From NCBI RefSeq assembly GCF_002814095.1, contig NZ_CP021913.1, forward strand, positions 1,302,001 through 1,366,000: DNA of 64,000 bases, written 5' to 3'. Every line of letters starts with the position of its first letter. The first letter of the stretch is position 1. Shown here one piece after another: positions 50,700-59,408 of this stretch. The notes under the pieces were generated by a model. That model was not told where the DNA came from. It ran no database searches and was given only the letters and a program-made list of their open reading frames with translations. Made by a program: the position numbers and the translations under genes. The stretch is from Sagittula sp. P11. GTDB lineage: Bacteria; Pseudomonadota; Alphaproteobacteria; Rhodobacterales; Rhodobacteraceae.

Positions 50700-51899
50700 A
50701 TGAACACAGAGACTGCGCAGCGCGACGTGACCGTGAGTGTCCTGCCCTCGCTTGGCGACATCGCGCCCGGGGTCTGGGACGCCTGCGCCTGTCCCGAGGC
50801 CGCGGACGGCCAGCGGCCCCGCGACCCCTTTACCACCCACCGGTTCCTGAAGGCGCTGGAGGACAGCGGGTCGGTCGACGCGCGCACCGGCTGGGAGCCG
50901 CACCACCTGTCGGTCGAGGTGGAGGGCGAGGTCGTGGCCGTCGCGCCGATGTACGCCAAGAGCCACAGCCAGGGCGAATACATCTTCGACCATTCCTGGG
51001 CGCATGCGCTGGAGAACGCGGGCGGGCGCTATTACCCGAAGATGCAGATCGCCGTGCCCTTCACCCCCGCTACCGGGCGGCGGTTCCTGGTGAAGCCGGG
51101 CTGGGAGACGCTGGGCCGTTCGGCGCTGGTGCAGGGCGCGATCCAGTTCGCGGCGAACCACGGGCTGAGCTCGGTCCATGCCACCTTCTGCACCGGCGAA
51201 GAGGCGGAGGCCGGGGCGGAGATGGGCCTGCTGCACCGGGTGACGCAGCAGTTCCACTGGGACAACGACGGATACGCTGACTTCGACGCCTTCCTGGCGA
51301 CGCTGTCCTCGCGCAAGCGCAAGACGATCCGCAAGGAGCGCGCGAAGGCGCAGGATTTCGGCGGCGAGATCCACATGCTGACAGGCGACGATCTGCGGCC
51401 CGAGCACTGGGATGCCTTCTGGCGGTTCTACCAGGACACGGGCGCGCGGAAGTGGGGCTCGCCCTACCTGACCCGGCATTTCTTTGACATCGCGCAGGAG
51501 ACGCTGCGGGACGACATCGCGCTGGTGATGTGCGAGCGCGACGGGCGCTACGTGGCGGGGGCGCTGAACTTTGTCGGGCGGGACGCGCTTTTCGGGCGCT
51601 ACTGGGGCTGCGTCGAGGATCACCCCTGCCTGCATTTCGAGGCGTGTTATTACCAGGCCATCGACTTTGCCATCGCCCACGGGCTGAAGCGGGTCGAGGC
51701 CGGGGCGCAGGGCGAACACAAGCTGGCGCGCGGGTATCTGCCGAAACCGGTGCATTCGCTGCACTGGATTGCGGAGCCCTCCTTTTCCGACGCCGTGGCG
51801 CGCTATCTGGAAGCAGAGCGGCGCGCGGTCGGTGAGGATATCGAGATCCTGACCAGCTACGGGCCCTTCAGGAAAGACAGACGGGAGGAACAGGAATGA
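50700..51899 (+). CDS. FemAB-like/GNAT-fold N-acyltransferase (DUF482/COG3146)
   Basis: 399 residues. Matches the COG3146 predicted N-acyltransferase pattern: [18 protein letters not shown] near residue 42, [33 protein letters not shown] in pieces, [16 protein letters not shown], and [12 protein letters not shown] with [12 protein letters not shown]. Members have a doubled GNAT-type fold related to FemAB aminoacyltransferases; substrate unknown. The stop overlaps the pterin dehydratase start (ATGA). Confidence 0.88.
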   Translation: MNTETAQRDVTVSVLPSLGDIAPGVWDACACPEAADGQRPRDPFTTHRFLKALEDSGSVDARTGWEPHHLSVEVEGEVVAVAPMYAKSHSQGEYIFDHSWAHALENAGGRYYPKMQIAVPFTPATGRRFLVKPGWETLGRSALVQGAIQFAANHGLSSVHATFCTGEEAEAGAEMGLLHRVTQQFHWDNDGYADFDAFLATLSSRKRKTIRKERAKAQDFGGEIHMLTGDDLRPEHWDAFWRFYQDTGARKWGSPYLTRHFFDIAQETLRDDIALVMCERDGRYVAGALNFVGRDALFGRYWGCVEDHPCLHFEACYYQAIDFAIAHGLKRVEAGAQGEHKLARGYLPKPVHSLHWIAEPSFSDAVARYLEAERRAVGEDIEILTSYGPFRKDRREEQE

Positions 51900-52192
51900 C
51901 CGAGAAACTGTCGGACACCGGACGCAAGACCGTGCTGGAACCGCTTTTCGACACCGGATGGGAAATGGTCGAGGACCGCGACGCGATCCGCAAGACCTAC
52001 AAGTTCGACGACTTCACCGCCGCTTTCGGCTGGATGACGCGGGCTGCCATGTATGCCGAGAAGTGGGGTCACCATCCGGAGTGGTCGAACGTCTACAACA
52101 CCGTCGAGGTCACGCTGACCACGCATGACGTGGACGGGCTGTCCTCGCTGGATGCGAAACTGGCGCGGAAGATGGACGGCCTTTTCGGCTGA
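51896..52192 (+). CDS. phhB: 4a-hydroxytetrahydrobiopterin dehydratase (PCD/DCoH family)
   Basis: 98 residues. Active-site motif [20 protein letters not shown] then TTHD fits the family pattern [E/D]-K-x2-HHPE. It dehydrates 4a-hydroxy-pterin and can also support molybdopterin oxidoreductases. No phenylalanine hydroxylase gene is seen in the window. Translationally coupled to the FemAB-like gene; a terminator-like stem follows. Confidence 0.93.
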   Translation: MTEKLSDTGRKTVLEPLFDTGWEMVEDRDAIRKTYKFDDFTAAFGWMTRAAMYAEKWGHHPEWSNVYNTVEVTLTTHDVDGLSSLDAKLARKMDGLFG

Positions 52193-52273
52193 CCGCTGCG
52201 GTCCGGGCCGCGCCCCTGAGTCCCGGGGGCGCCCGGCCGGCCGTGCCACGACTGCCTGCCAAAGCGGCAAACC

Positions 52274-52303
52274 GCCCGCCGGAATGCGTTTCGGCGGGCT
52301 TTC
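52274..52303 (+). terminator. Terminator-like hairpin after phhB
   Basis: GCCCGCCGGAA (52274-52284) pairs with TTTCGGCGGGC (52289-52299) across a 4-nt loop, with one G-T mismatch, and is followed by TTTCC. It lies 81 nt after the phhB stop. Confidence 0.65.
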
Positions 52304-52419
52304 CGTAGATACCGCCCCACGTCACCCCCAAAAGCGGGCGAGGCGACTCGCCGCGGCGCTTGCTTGCTCGGACAATCGTCCTGCGGGAGCAAACGCATCC
52401 ACGCGGTATGGAGGGACAC

Positions 52420-53820
52420 ATGACGAGTACATCGAACGATACGGGAACCCTGATCTACGGGCTGGACGACACGCCCGCGCCGCCTGCCGCCGCGCTGGCG
52501 GCCATGCAGCACATCCTTGCCTCCATCGTGGGGATCGTGACGCCGACGCTGGTGATCGGCGGCGTGCTGGGGCTGGGAGAGCACATCCCCTACCTCATCG
52601 CCATGTCGCTGTTCGTGTCGGGCGTGGCGACCTTCATCCAGTGTTACCGGCTGGGGCCTGTGGGCTCCGGGCTACTGAGCGTGCAGGGTACGTCCTTTGC
52701 CTTCCTCGGGCCGGTGCTGGCGGCGGGTTTCGCGGTGAAGAACGCGGGCGGCACGCCGGAGGACATGCTGGCGATGATCTTCGGGCTGTGCCTTGCCGGC
52801 TGCGTCGTGGAGATCGTGCTGAGCCAGTTCGTCGACAAGCTGGACCGCATCATCACGCCGACCGTGACGGGCATCGTGATCACGGTGATCGGGCTGTCGC
52901 TGGTCAAGGTGGGCTTCACCGACTTCGCGGGCGGCGCGCAGGCGGGCGAGACGCTGGGCGCGCCGGTCAACCTGCTGATGGGCGCCATCGTGGTGGCGGT
53001 GATCCTGGTGCTGACCTTCGTGGGCAACCCGATGCTGCGCATCTCGGCGATCATGATCGGGCTGGTGATCGGCACGATCGTCGCCATGGTCCTTGGTCAG
53101 GTCGACCTGTCGCGCGCCGGTCAAGGCGAGTTGCTGGCGATCCCGCAGCCGTTGAAATACGGGCTGGATTTCGACATCGGGCTGTTCCTGCCCATCGCCT
53201 TCGTCTTCCTCGTGACCGCGATCGAGACCTCGGGCGACCTGACGGCGAACTCCGTCATCGCGGGCCAGCCGGTGAAGGGGCCGCTCTACATGAAGCGGAT
53301 CAAGGGCGGCATCCTTGCGGACGGGGTGAACTCGGGCCTCGCGGCGCTGTTCAACACCTTCCCGAACACCACGTTCTCTCAGAACAACGGGGTGATCCAG
53401 ATGACCGGCGTCGCCTCGCGGCACGTGGGTCTGTATATCGCGGGTATCCTCGTGGTGCTGGGTTTCCTGCCGGTGGTGGGCCAGGTCTTCCTGCTGATCC
53501 CCAAGCCGGTGCTGGGCGGCGCGACGCTGGTGCTGTTCGGGACCATCGCCGTGGCGGGCATCCGCATCCTCGCCACGCAGGAGATCGACCGCAAGAAGGT
53601 CTACATCATGGCGGTGTCCTTCGGGCTGGGCCTTGGCGTGACGCTTGTGCCGGATGCGACGCAGAACCTGCCGGTCTTCCTCAAGCAGGTGGTCGCCACG
53701 CCGATCACGCTGGCGGGCCTGTCGGCGATCATCCTGTCGCTGGTGATCCCGGACACGGACGAAACCGCGAAGCCGGTCGAGACCGTGGCCCCCGTGGAGG
53801 AAGAGACGGCGACCGTCTGA
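52420..53820 (+). CDS. Uracil/xanthine permease family transporter (NCS2)
   Basis: 466 residues, about 12-14 membrane segments. NCS2 marks: MQHILASIVGIVTPTLVIGG, LSVQGTSFAFLGPV, a helix-8 Glu in FVFLVTAIETSGDLTANS, and FNTFPNTTFSQNNGVIQMTG. The SQNNG pattern and SGDLT with Glu fit xanthine/urate rather than uracil transporters (in pattern only). GGAGGG precedes the ATG at 52420. Monocistronic, with a terminator hairpin 21 nt after the stop. Confidence 0.9.
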   Translation: MTSTSNDTGTLIYGLDDTPAPPAAALAAMQHILASIVGIVTPTLVIGGVLGLGEHIPYLIAMSLFVSGVATFIQCYRLGPVGSGLLSVQGTSFAFLGPVLAAGFAVKNAGGTPEDMLAMIFGLCLAGCVVEIVLSQFVDKLDRIITPTVTGIVITVIGLSLVKVGFTDFAGGAQAGETLGAPVNLLMGAIVVAVILVLTFVGNPMLRISAIMIGLVIGTIVAMVLGQVDLSRAGQGELLAIPQPLKYGLDFDIGLFLPIAFVFLVTAIETSGDLTANSVIAGQPVKGPLYMKRIKGGILADGVNSGLAALFNTFPNTTFSQNNGVIQMTGVASRHVGLYIAGILVVLGFLPVVGQVFLLIPKPVLGGATLVLFGTIAVAGIRILATQEIDRKKVYIMAVSFGLGLGVTLVPDATQNLPVFLKQVVATPITLAGLSAIILSLVIPDTDETAKPVETVAPVEEETATV

Positions 53821-53841
53821 ATACCGTCGAAATGCAATGGA

Positions 53842-53866
53842 GGGCGCGCCGTCTGGCGCGCCCTTC
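53842..53866 (+). terminator. Intrinsic-terminator-like hairpin after NCS2 gene
   Basis: GGGCGCGCC (53842-53850) and GGCGCGCCC (53855-53863) form a perfect 9-bp stem with loop gtct, followed by TTCC. Confidence 0.7.
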
Positions 53867-53889
53867 CCGTGTCCGGAGTGCCCGAGCGG

Positions 53890-53925
53890 GAAAAGAAACA
53901 CCCCCGCAGCGGACTGCGGGGGTGT
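53890..53925 (-). terminator. Intrinsic terminator of haloperoxidase gene
   Basis: A perfect 12-bp stem, ACACCCCCGCAG (53898-53909) with CTGCGGGGGTGT (53914-53925), loop 4 nt, precedes TTCTTTT on the minus strand. It lies 19 nt beyond the haloperoxidase stop. Confidence 0.85.
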
Positions 53926-53944
53926 CTGTTCCTGCAAAGCGGTG

Positions 53945-55333
53945 TCAGCCCAGACGCGGCAGGGCGGTGTCAAAGACCGTGTCGGCGATCAGGCGGCCGA
54001 TCCGCAGGCCTTCGGTGTTGTCGGCCTCCCAGTGGATACCGCCGTATTCGCGGCTGGCGCCTGCCTCGTCCGCCGCCTGGCTGAGCGTCGTCCACGACCG
54101 CCGCACCCCGCCCAGTTGCTTGGGCCAGTTCACGAGGTCGGGCGCGTAGCCGGTGAAGGACACGTGGTCGGTGCCCAGAAGATGCGCCAGCATCCGCGCC
54201 GAGGCGCCGCTGAAGGTCGAATGCCCCGAGGTATAGGCCGGGAAGGGCGGCGTCGGGATCAGCGTCTTCCATTCCGCGTCATGGAACCGCGCGAACCTGT
54301 CCTGCGGCAGGATCTTGGTGCGGATCGCCGTTTCCGGGCGCAGCACATCCATGTCGAACTTGCAGTCCCATGTCACGATGGCCGCATCGGCCTGCGACAT
54401 GCTGATGAGCGCCATGAACCGCGCCTGGTCGACAAGGTCGAGGTCCTGCCGCTGAAGCAGGTCCATGGCGATGATCTGCCAGTGTCCCGGCGGGGTCGCG
54501 CCGCGCGGGCCGTCTTCCCAGAAGAAGGCGATCTCGGCCTGGTCCTCGGTGCGGTAAGCGCTGGTCGCGCCGCCCCACTGAAAGACCTTCTCGAGCTGGC
54601 GCATGAACTCCTTGCTGTCCTGACGCGGGAAGGGCGCCGGGCGGAAGTCGCGGGCAGAGCCGACCGCGAAGGTCTTCATCTTGCCCCAGCCGGGCAGCAG
54701 CGGGCCGCCGTATTGCTTGAAGGTCGGGCCGTTCTCGGCACCGAAGAACGGGCCGGTCGGCTGCCAGGCCATGGGGCCGTCGAGCTTGGTGTAGAGCAGC
54801 TCCTTCGAGATGCCGATCCCGTCCTCGCCGCGCCAGTCGAGCACGGCATGGGCGGCATTGGCGCCCCAGACGATGGCGTTGTTCTTGGCCTCGCCGTCCT
54901 CGAACCCGTCGAGGAAGGCCATCAGTTCGCAATTGTCCCAGCCGAAGAGCGCGTTGATCGCCGTGGCGACCGCGGTGCCATAGGCGATGTCGGCGTTCAC
55001 CGGCGTGGGCGGCTCGGGCAGTTTCACCGGCCCGGCGTAGCGCGGGGCCAGCCCGTTCACCGCCACGAAGCCCGCGAGGTGGCCGATGGCAAAGGCGCGG
55101 GTGGCGGGCGGCGGCGGGGTCGCCGTGTCGCGCACCTTCTGCACGAGCTGGTCGGACCACCACATCACCGGGGTCATCCGGCCCGGCGAGACCACCCCCT
55201 CGATATAGGAGGCGGACGAGCGGCAGCTCTGCCCGGCGAAGGCCTTCGGTGCAGCGGCAACAACGGCGGCGGTCGTCAATGCACCCAGCGCCGCGCGTCT
55301 GCTGAATTTCGTAATCACTTGCGAGTCGGTCAT
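53945..55333 (-). CDS. Vanadium-dependent haloperoxidase (PAP2 superfamily), Tat-exported
   Basis: 462 residues. N-terminal twin-Arg signal (FSRRAALGALTTAAVVAAAP). The haloperoxidase/PAP2 core shows VLRPETAIR (Arg binding vanadate), FPAYTSGHSTFSGASARML (Ser-Gly-His, acid-base His) and ASREYGGIHWEADNTEG (Arg and axial His). It oxidises halides with hydrogen peroxide, halogenating organics. GGGAG precedes the ATG. No cofactor gene adjacent; a peroxiredoxin gene lies upstream on the same strand. Confidence 0.92.
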   Translation of the reverse strand: MTDSQVITKFSRRAALGALTTAAVVAAAPKAFAGQSCRSSASYIEGVVSPGRMTPVMWWSDQLVQKVRDTATPPPPATRAFAIGHLAGFVAVNGLAPRYAGPVKLPEPPTPVNADIAYGTAVATAINALFGWDNCELMAFLDGFEDGEAKNNAIVWGANAAHAVLDWRGEDGIGISKELLYTKLDGPMAWQPTGPFFGAENGPTFKQYGGPLLPGWGKMKTFAVGSARDFRPAPFPRQDSKEFMRQLEKVFQWGGATSAYRTEDQAEIAFFWEDGPRGATPPGHWQIIAMDLLQRQDLDLVDQARFMALISMSQADAAIVTWDCKFDMDVLRPETAIRTKILPQDRFARFHDAEWKTLIPTPPFPAYTSGHSTFSGASARMLAHLLGTDHVSFTGYAPDLVNWPKQLGGVRRSWTTLSQAADEAGASREYGGIHWEADNTEGLRIGRLIADTVFDTALPRLG

Positions 55334-55669
55334 ATGGCAGCTCCCAACTTCAAATTAATGTTATTGGCCGATGTTGGCCGACGGTTGGAAAGCTGGCAAG
55401 TTTTTAGGCCGGAGGTTTCCCGAAAAGCATGGGGAAAACTCCATGATTCCCGAGTCACGGGCGGTCATGCGGGTGATCGGCGCGCATCGGCGGGATGCCG
55501 CGCGCGCGATCGTGAGACCAAGAGAATCGGTTGGGAAAAGGGTGTCGCGGGGCCGCTGAGGGAGCCGGCAGGCCCCGGCTGTACAGCCGTCAGCGGGGGC
55601 TGGCGGGGGCATCGGGCGGCGCGTTGCGCGGGAAGGCGGCGCCCCTTCGGGCCGGGGCGCCGCCGTGGT
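55334..55669. other. Haloperoxidase upstream region
   Basis: 336-bp gap between the peroxiredoxin gene end and the haloperoxidase start, with no recognised gene. Near the start it is AT-rich with tandem TTGGCCGA motifs (see 55364-55381). A GC-rich stem GGCGGCGCCCC/GGGGCGCCGCC at 55635-55664 lies just 3' of the peroxiredoxin stop. Confidence 0.5.
55364..55381. promoter_or_regulatory. Tandem 8-bp direct repeats upstream of haloperoxidase
   Basis: TTGGCCGA occurs at 55364-55371 and 55374-55381, period 10 bp, that is one helical turn. They lie about 30-48 nt upstream of the haloperoxidase ATG. A looser third copy, CGGTTGG, follows at 55382-55388. Spacing suits a transcription-factor binding pair; identity unknown. 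Confidence 0.45.
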
Positions 55670-56158
55670 TCAGGCGAGTTCCAGCATCGCCTCGCCGCAG
55701 GACTTCTCGCAGACGCCGGGGCTTTCATCGAGGTTCAGCGCCTTCACGGTGCCGTCCTCCACCACCATCGCGTAACGCTTCGAGCGGTCGTAGAAACCCA
55801 CCGGCGGCGCGGTGAAGTTCATGCCCATCGCCTTGGTGAAGGCGGCGTCCGGGTCGGCCAGGAAGGTGATGCCCGCCTTGTCGCCGCCGGTGTGACGGCT
55901 CCAGGAATCCATGACGAAGGGGTCGTTGACCGCGATGCAGACGATCTCGTCCACGCCCTTCTCGGCGAAGGCGTCCTTCGTCTTGATGAAGCTGGGCACA
56001 TGGGCATTGGTGCAGGTGCCGGTAAAGGCCCCCGGCAGCGCGAAGATGAGCAGCTTGCGGCCCTTGGCCAGCGCCGAGAGCTCTACCGTCTCGGGCCCGT
56101 CTGCGCCGATCCGCAACAGAGTTGCCTCCGGCAGCGTGTCACCGGGTGAAATCGCCAT
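55670..56158 (-). CDS. Peroxiredoxin, Prx5-type
   Basis: 162 residues. Prx5/AhpE-like: PGAFTGTCTNAHVPSF with peroxidatic Cys49; additional Cys in GVCEKSCGE near the C-terminus. DEIVCIAVNDPFVMDSW is typical of the family. It reduces hydroperoxides. The start at 56158 has GTGACACGCT-type weak upstream sequence; earlier in-frame starts would overlap the divergent reductase promoter. 80 nt from the divergent FAD reductase. Confidence 0.92.
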   Translation of the reverse strand: MAISPGDTLPEATLLRIGADGPETVELSALAKGRKLLIFALPGAFTGTCTNAHVPSFIKTKDAFAEKGVDEIVCIAVNDPFVMDSWSRHTGGDKAGITFLADPDAAFTKAMGMNFTAPPVGFYDRSKRYAMVVEDGTVKALNLDESPGVCEKSCGEAMLELA

Positions 56159-56238
56159 TTGTCCTGTCCTCCGTGGAATTGCGTTTCCCTGTGTCGCAAG
56201 GATAGTGTCTCGGCGACAAGAGAAAAGGAGCACGCGCC

Positions 56239-57444
56239 ATGACGGACGTCGTTGTTGTTGGGGGAGGACAGGCGGCGGCCTCGCTGGTGGCGAAGCTGCG
56301 TTCGAAGGGGTTCGAGGGCACCATCACGCTGATCGGCGAGGAGCCGGTGCCGCCCTACCAGCGCCCGCCTTTGTCGAAGGCCTACCTTCTGGGCGAGATG
56401 GAGGAGGAGCGTCTCTACCTGCGGCCCGCGACCTACTACGCCGAGAACGCCATCGACCTGCACGTGGGCGAGAAGGTGATCGCGGTGGACCGTGACAACA
56501 AGGAGGTCATGGCCGGGGGCCGCGCGGTGAAATACGACGAACTGGTGCTGTGCACCGGGTCGGTGCCGCGCCGCCTGCCTGCCGGGATCGGCGGGGCGCT
56601 CGACGGGGTCTACGTGGTGCGGACGCTGGCGGACGTGGACGCGATGTGCCCCTCCTGCGTGTCGGGCAAGCGGGTGCTGGTGGTCGGCGGCGGCTACATC
56701 GGGCTGGAGGCGGCGGCGGTCTGCGCCAAGCTGGGCCTGACCGTGACGCTGGTCGAGGCGGCGGAGCGCATCCTGCAGCGGGTGGCCGCGCCCGAGACCT
56801 CCGCCTGGTTCCGCGACCTGCACAGGGCGCGCGGCGTCGACCTGCGCGAGGGCACGGGGCTGGTGCGCCTTCTGGGCGAGGGGCACGTCACCGGCGCCGA
56901 ACTGGCGGACGGCACGACACTGGACGTGGACATGGTGATCGTCGGCGTCGGCATCGCGCCCGCCACCGAACTGGCGGAGGGCTGCGGGCTGGAGGTGCTG
57001 AACGGCATCGCGGTGGACAGCCACGGCCGCACCTCGGACCCGTCGATATGGGCGGCTGGGGACTGCGCGTCCTTCCCGCATGGCGAAGGCCGCATCCGGC
57101 TGGAATCGGTAGGCAACGCCATCGACATGGGCGAACTGGTGGCCGAGAACATCATGGGCGCCGGGCGGAGTTACGTGCCGAAACCCTGGTTCTGGTCGGA
57201 CCAGTACGACGTGAAGCTGCAGATCGCCGGGCTGAACACCGGCTACGACCGGATCGTGGTGCGCAGGGACGGCGAGGCGCTGTCGCACTGGTACTACGAG
57301 GGCGACACCCTGCTGGCGGTCGACGCGATGAACGATTCCAGGGCCTACATGGTCGGCAAACGGCTGATCGAGGGCGGCAGGACCCCCGATCCGGAGGCGG
57401 TGGCCGACCCGGAGACGCAGCTCAAGGCGCTGCTGAAGGCGTGA
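56239..57444 (+). CDS. FAD-dependent ferredoxin/rubredoxin reductase-type oxidoreductase
   Basis: 401 residues. Two Rossmann folds: VVVGGGQAAASL (FAD) and VLVVGGGYIGLEAAAV (NAD(P)H), plus VGVGIAPATELAE and WAAGDCASFP, the pattern of ferredoxin reductases that serve Rieske/P450 systems. The C-terminal domain has WFWSDQYDVKLQIAG. Electron acceptor is not adjacent. It is 80 nt from the divergent peroxiredoxin gene; rsmD overlaps its stop. Confidence 0.92.
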   Translation: MTDVVVVGGGQAAASLVAKLRSKGFEGTITLIGEEPVPPYQRPPLSKAYLLGEMEEERLYLRPATYYAENAIDLHVGEKVIAVDRDNKEVMAGGRAVKYDELVLCTGSVPRRLPAGIGGALDGVYVVRTLADVDAMCPSCVSGKRVLVVGGGYIGLEAAAVCAKLGLTVTLVEAAERILQRVAAPETSAWFRDLHRARGVDLREGTGLVRLLGEGHVTGAELADGTTLDVDMVIVGVGIAPATELAEGCGLEVLNGIAVDSHGRTSDPSIWAAGDCASFPHGEGRIRLESVGNAIDMGELVAENIMGAGRSYVPKPWFWSDQYDVKLQIAGLNTGYDRIVVRRDGEALSHWYYEGDTLLAVDAMNDSRAYMVGKRLIEGGRTPDPEAVADPETQLKALLKA

Positions 57445-57995
57445 GGATCATTGCGGGCGAGTGGCGCGGCCGGCGGCTGGCATCCGTGGGCAAGGGCGAT
57501 CCGGGCGCGCACCTGCGCCCCACAACCGACCGCGTGCGCGAGTCGCTGTTCAACATGCTGGCGGGCGGGCGTTTCGGCGAGCCGTTCGAGGGCGCGGTGG
57601 TGCTGGACCTCTTTGCCGGGACCGGCGCGCTGGGGCTGGAGGCGCTGTCGCGCGGCGCCCTCTCCGCCACCTTCGTGGAGAACGGGCGGGTGGGGCAGCG
57701 GCTGATCCGCGAGAACCTGAAGACGCTGGGCTGTGCCGACCGGGCGGCGGTGGTCGGGGCGGATGCGACTCGGCTGCCGCCGGGCGCGCCATGTTCGCTG
57801 GTGTTCCTCGACCCGCCCTACGGCAAGGGGCTGGGCGCACGGGCGCTGGAGGCCGCGCTTGCGCAGGGCTGGATCGGGGCGGAGGCGCTGGTCGTCTGGG
57901 AAGAGAGCGCGCCGCAGGTGGCGCCCGCAGGCTTTGCGACGCTGGACACACGCAAATACGGCGACACCCATGTGACGGTGCTGCGCGCCCTGTGA
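57441..57995 (+). CDS. rsmD: 16S rRNA (guanine-N2)-methyltransferase RsmD
   Basis: 184 residues from a GTG start overlapping the reductase stop (GTGA). N-terminal RIIAGEWRGRRL, TTDRVRESLFNMLAGG, motif I VLDLFAGTGALGLEALSRGA and FLDPPYG (NPPY-type) all match. It methylates G966 in 16S rRNA. Length matches E. coli RsmD (198). Confidence 0.95.
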   Translation: MRIIAGEWRGRRLASVGKGDPGAHLRPTTDRVRESLFNMLAGGRFGEPFEGAVVLDLFAGTGALGLEALSRGALSATFVENGRVGQRLIRENLKTLGCADRAAVVGADATRLPPGAPCSLVFLDPPYGKGLGARALEAALAQGWIGAEALVVWEESAPQVAPAGFATLDTRKYGDTHVTVLRAL

Positions 57996-58075
57996 TGTCG
58001 CCCCGGCTGCCGCCGGGACGATCCGCGCGGGCCCTGCCCGCGCAGGCGGGAGAGGCGCTGCCTCCCCCGGACCCC

Positions 58076-58100
58076 CTCCGGAGTATTTCCGAAGCAAAGA
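58076..58100. repeat. Family B-like fragment
   Basis: CTCCGGAGTATTTCCGAAGC then AAAGAAG resembles the family B core (GAGGTATTT..CAAGATGAAG) with a changed beginning. It lies between convergent genes rsmD and the TRAP protein, 80 nt after the rsmD stop. Confidence 0.55.
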
Positions 58101-58131
58101 AGCCGGGGGCGCTTTGCCGGGCAGGTGCGGG

Positions 58132-59160
58132 TCAGTTGCCGCTGGCCGCGGCCGCCACCATGGCGCGGGCGTCGTCCACCAGCTGCCGGCCGGGGAGGCC
58201 CTTGGCGTCCATGTCGGCGATCCATTCGTCGATCACCTCGTCGCCCAGTTCGCGGATGTGGGCGGTTTCCTCTTCGGAGAGGGTGGCGATCTGGTTGCCG
58301 GCGGCCTCCATCACGGCGCGGCCTTCGGCGTCGCCGGTGTCATGTGCGCGGCCCGCCCAGGCGGAGGTTTCGAGCCCGGAGTTGGCGTCGATCACCGCCT
58401 TCAGGTCGTCGGGCAGGCTGTCGTAGACGTCCTTGTTCATCCCCCAGATGAAGAACAGGTTGTAGAGCGACTTGTCGCCCGCCACGTCGGTGTGGCTGTC
58501 GGTCAGCTCGTCGAGTTTCAGCGAGGGGGACATTTCCCAGGTGATGACGCCGCCGTCGAGCACGCCTTTCGACAGCGCCTCGGGGAACTGCGGGACCGGC
58601 ATGCCGATCGGCACGGCGCCGAGTTTTTCCAGCAGGAGCGTCGCCGGGCGGGAGGGGCCGCGCAGCTTTTTGCCCTGCAGGTCGTCCACCGTTTCGGGCG
58701 CGTCGCCCTTCATGTGGATCAGCCCGCGACCGTGCATGTGCGCGGCGATCAGGTGCACGTCTGCGAAATCGTCCGTCAGGTACTTCTGCGTGAAGGTCCA
58801 GGCGGCGACGGAGGCCTCCTCGGCGGACTTGGTCACCATGAAGGGCAGTTCCAGCACCTCCGTTTCCGGGAAGCGGCCGGCCTGGTAGCCGGGGATGACC
58901 CAGCCGCCGTCGATCACCCCGTCGACGATCAGGTCGTACTGCTCGGGGGCCGTGCCGCCGAGCTGCATGAACGGATATATCTCCACCTTGATGCGGCCGC
59001 CGGACTCCTTCTCGACCTTCTCGGCCCAGGGTTCGATGAAATGCGCCGGGTTGGCCGAATTCGGCGAGACGAAGTGCTGGAAGCGCAGCGTCACCTCCTG
59101 GGCGGCGGCGCCGGTGGCGAGGGTGAGTGCGAGGGCGGTGGTCAGCCAGTACCGGGTCAT
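58132..59160 (-). CDS. TRAP transporter solute-binding protein, DctP family
   Basis: 342 residues. Signal peptide 1-21, then the DctP/TAXI-type periplasmic binding fold: LRFQHFVSPNSANPAHFIEPWAEKVEKESGGRIKVEIYP in pieces, ELPFMVTKSAEEAS, KKLRGPSRPATLLLEKLGAVPIGMPV with the carboxylate-binding Arg, VIDGGWVIPGY. It should capture an organic acid. Small and large TRAP membrane subunits (DctQ, DctM) are not in the window. Confidence 0.93.
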   Translation of the reverse strand: MTRYWLTTALALTLATGAAAQEVTLRFQHFVSPNSANPAHFIEPWAEKVEKESGGRIKVEIYPFMQLGGTAPEQYDLIVDGVIDGGWVIPGYQAGRFPETEVLELPFMVTKSAEEASVAAWTFTQKYLTDDFADVHLIAAHMHGRGLIHMKGDAPETVDDLQGKKLRGPSRPATLLLEKLGAVPIGMPVPQFPEALSKGVLDGGVITWEMSPSLKLDELTDSHTDVAGDKSLYNLFFIWGMNKDVYDSLPDDLKAVIDANSGLETSAWAGRAHDTGDAEGRAVMEAAGNQIATLSEEETAHIRELGDEVIDEWIADMDAKGLPGRQLVDDARAMVAAAASGN

Positions 59161-59408
59161 CGGGTCTCCTTCCCGTGATGTGCTGCAGTGCAGCGGCACG
59201 GCGGAGGTACAGGAACGCCCCGGGGGATACAACCTTCCCAAGCGTCAATCTGACCGGATCGATGGTCGCAACCTCTTGACCACATGGTCAAATTTCCGCA
59301 TCGGCGGGAATTGCCGCCGATCTTTCCCCGATGCCCGATGGCGGTGGAAATCGCCGGTTCCGATGCTATTCTGACATTCGAAGACATGCATGACAGGGAG
59401 GTCCGCAC

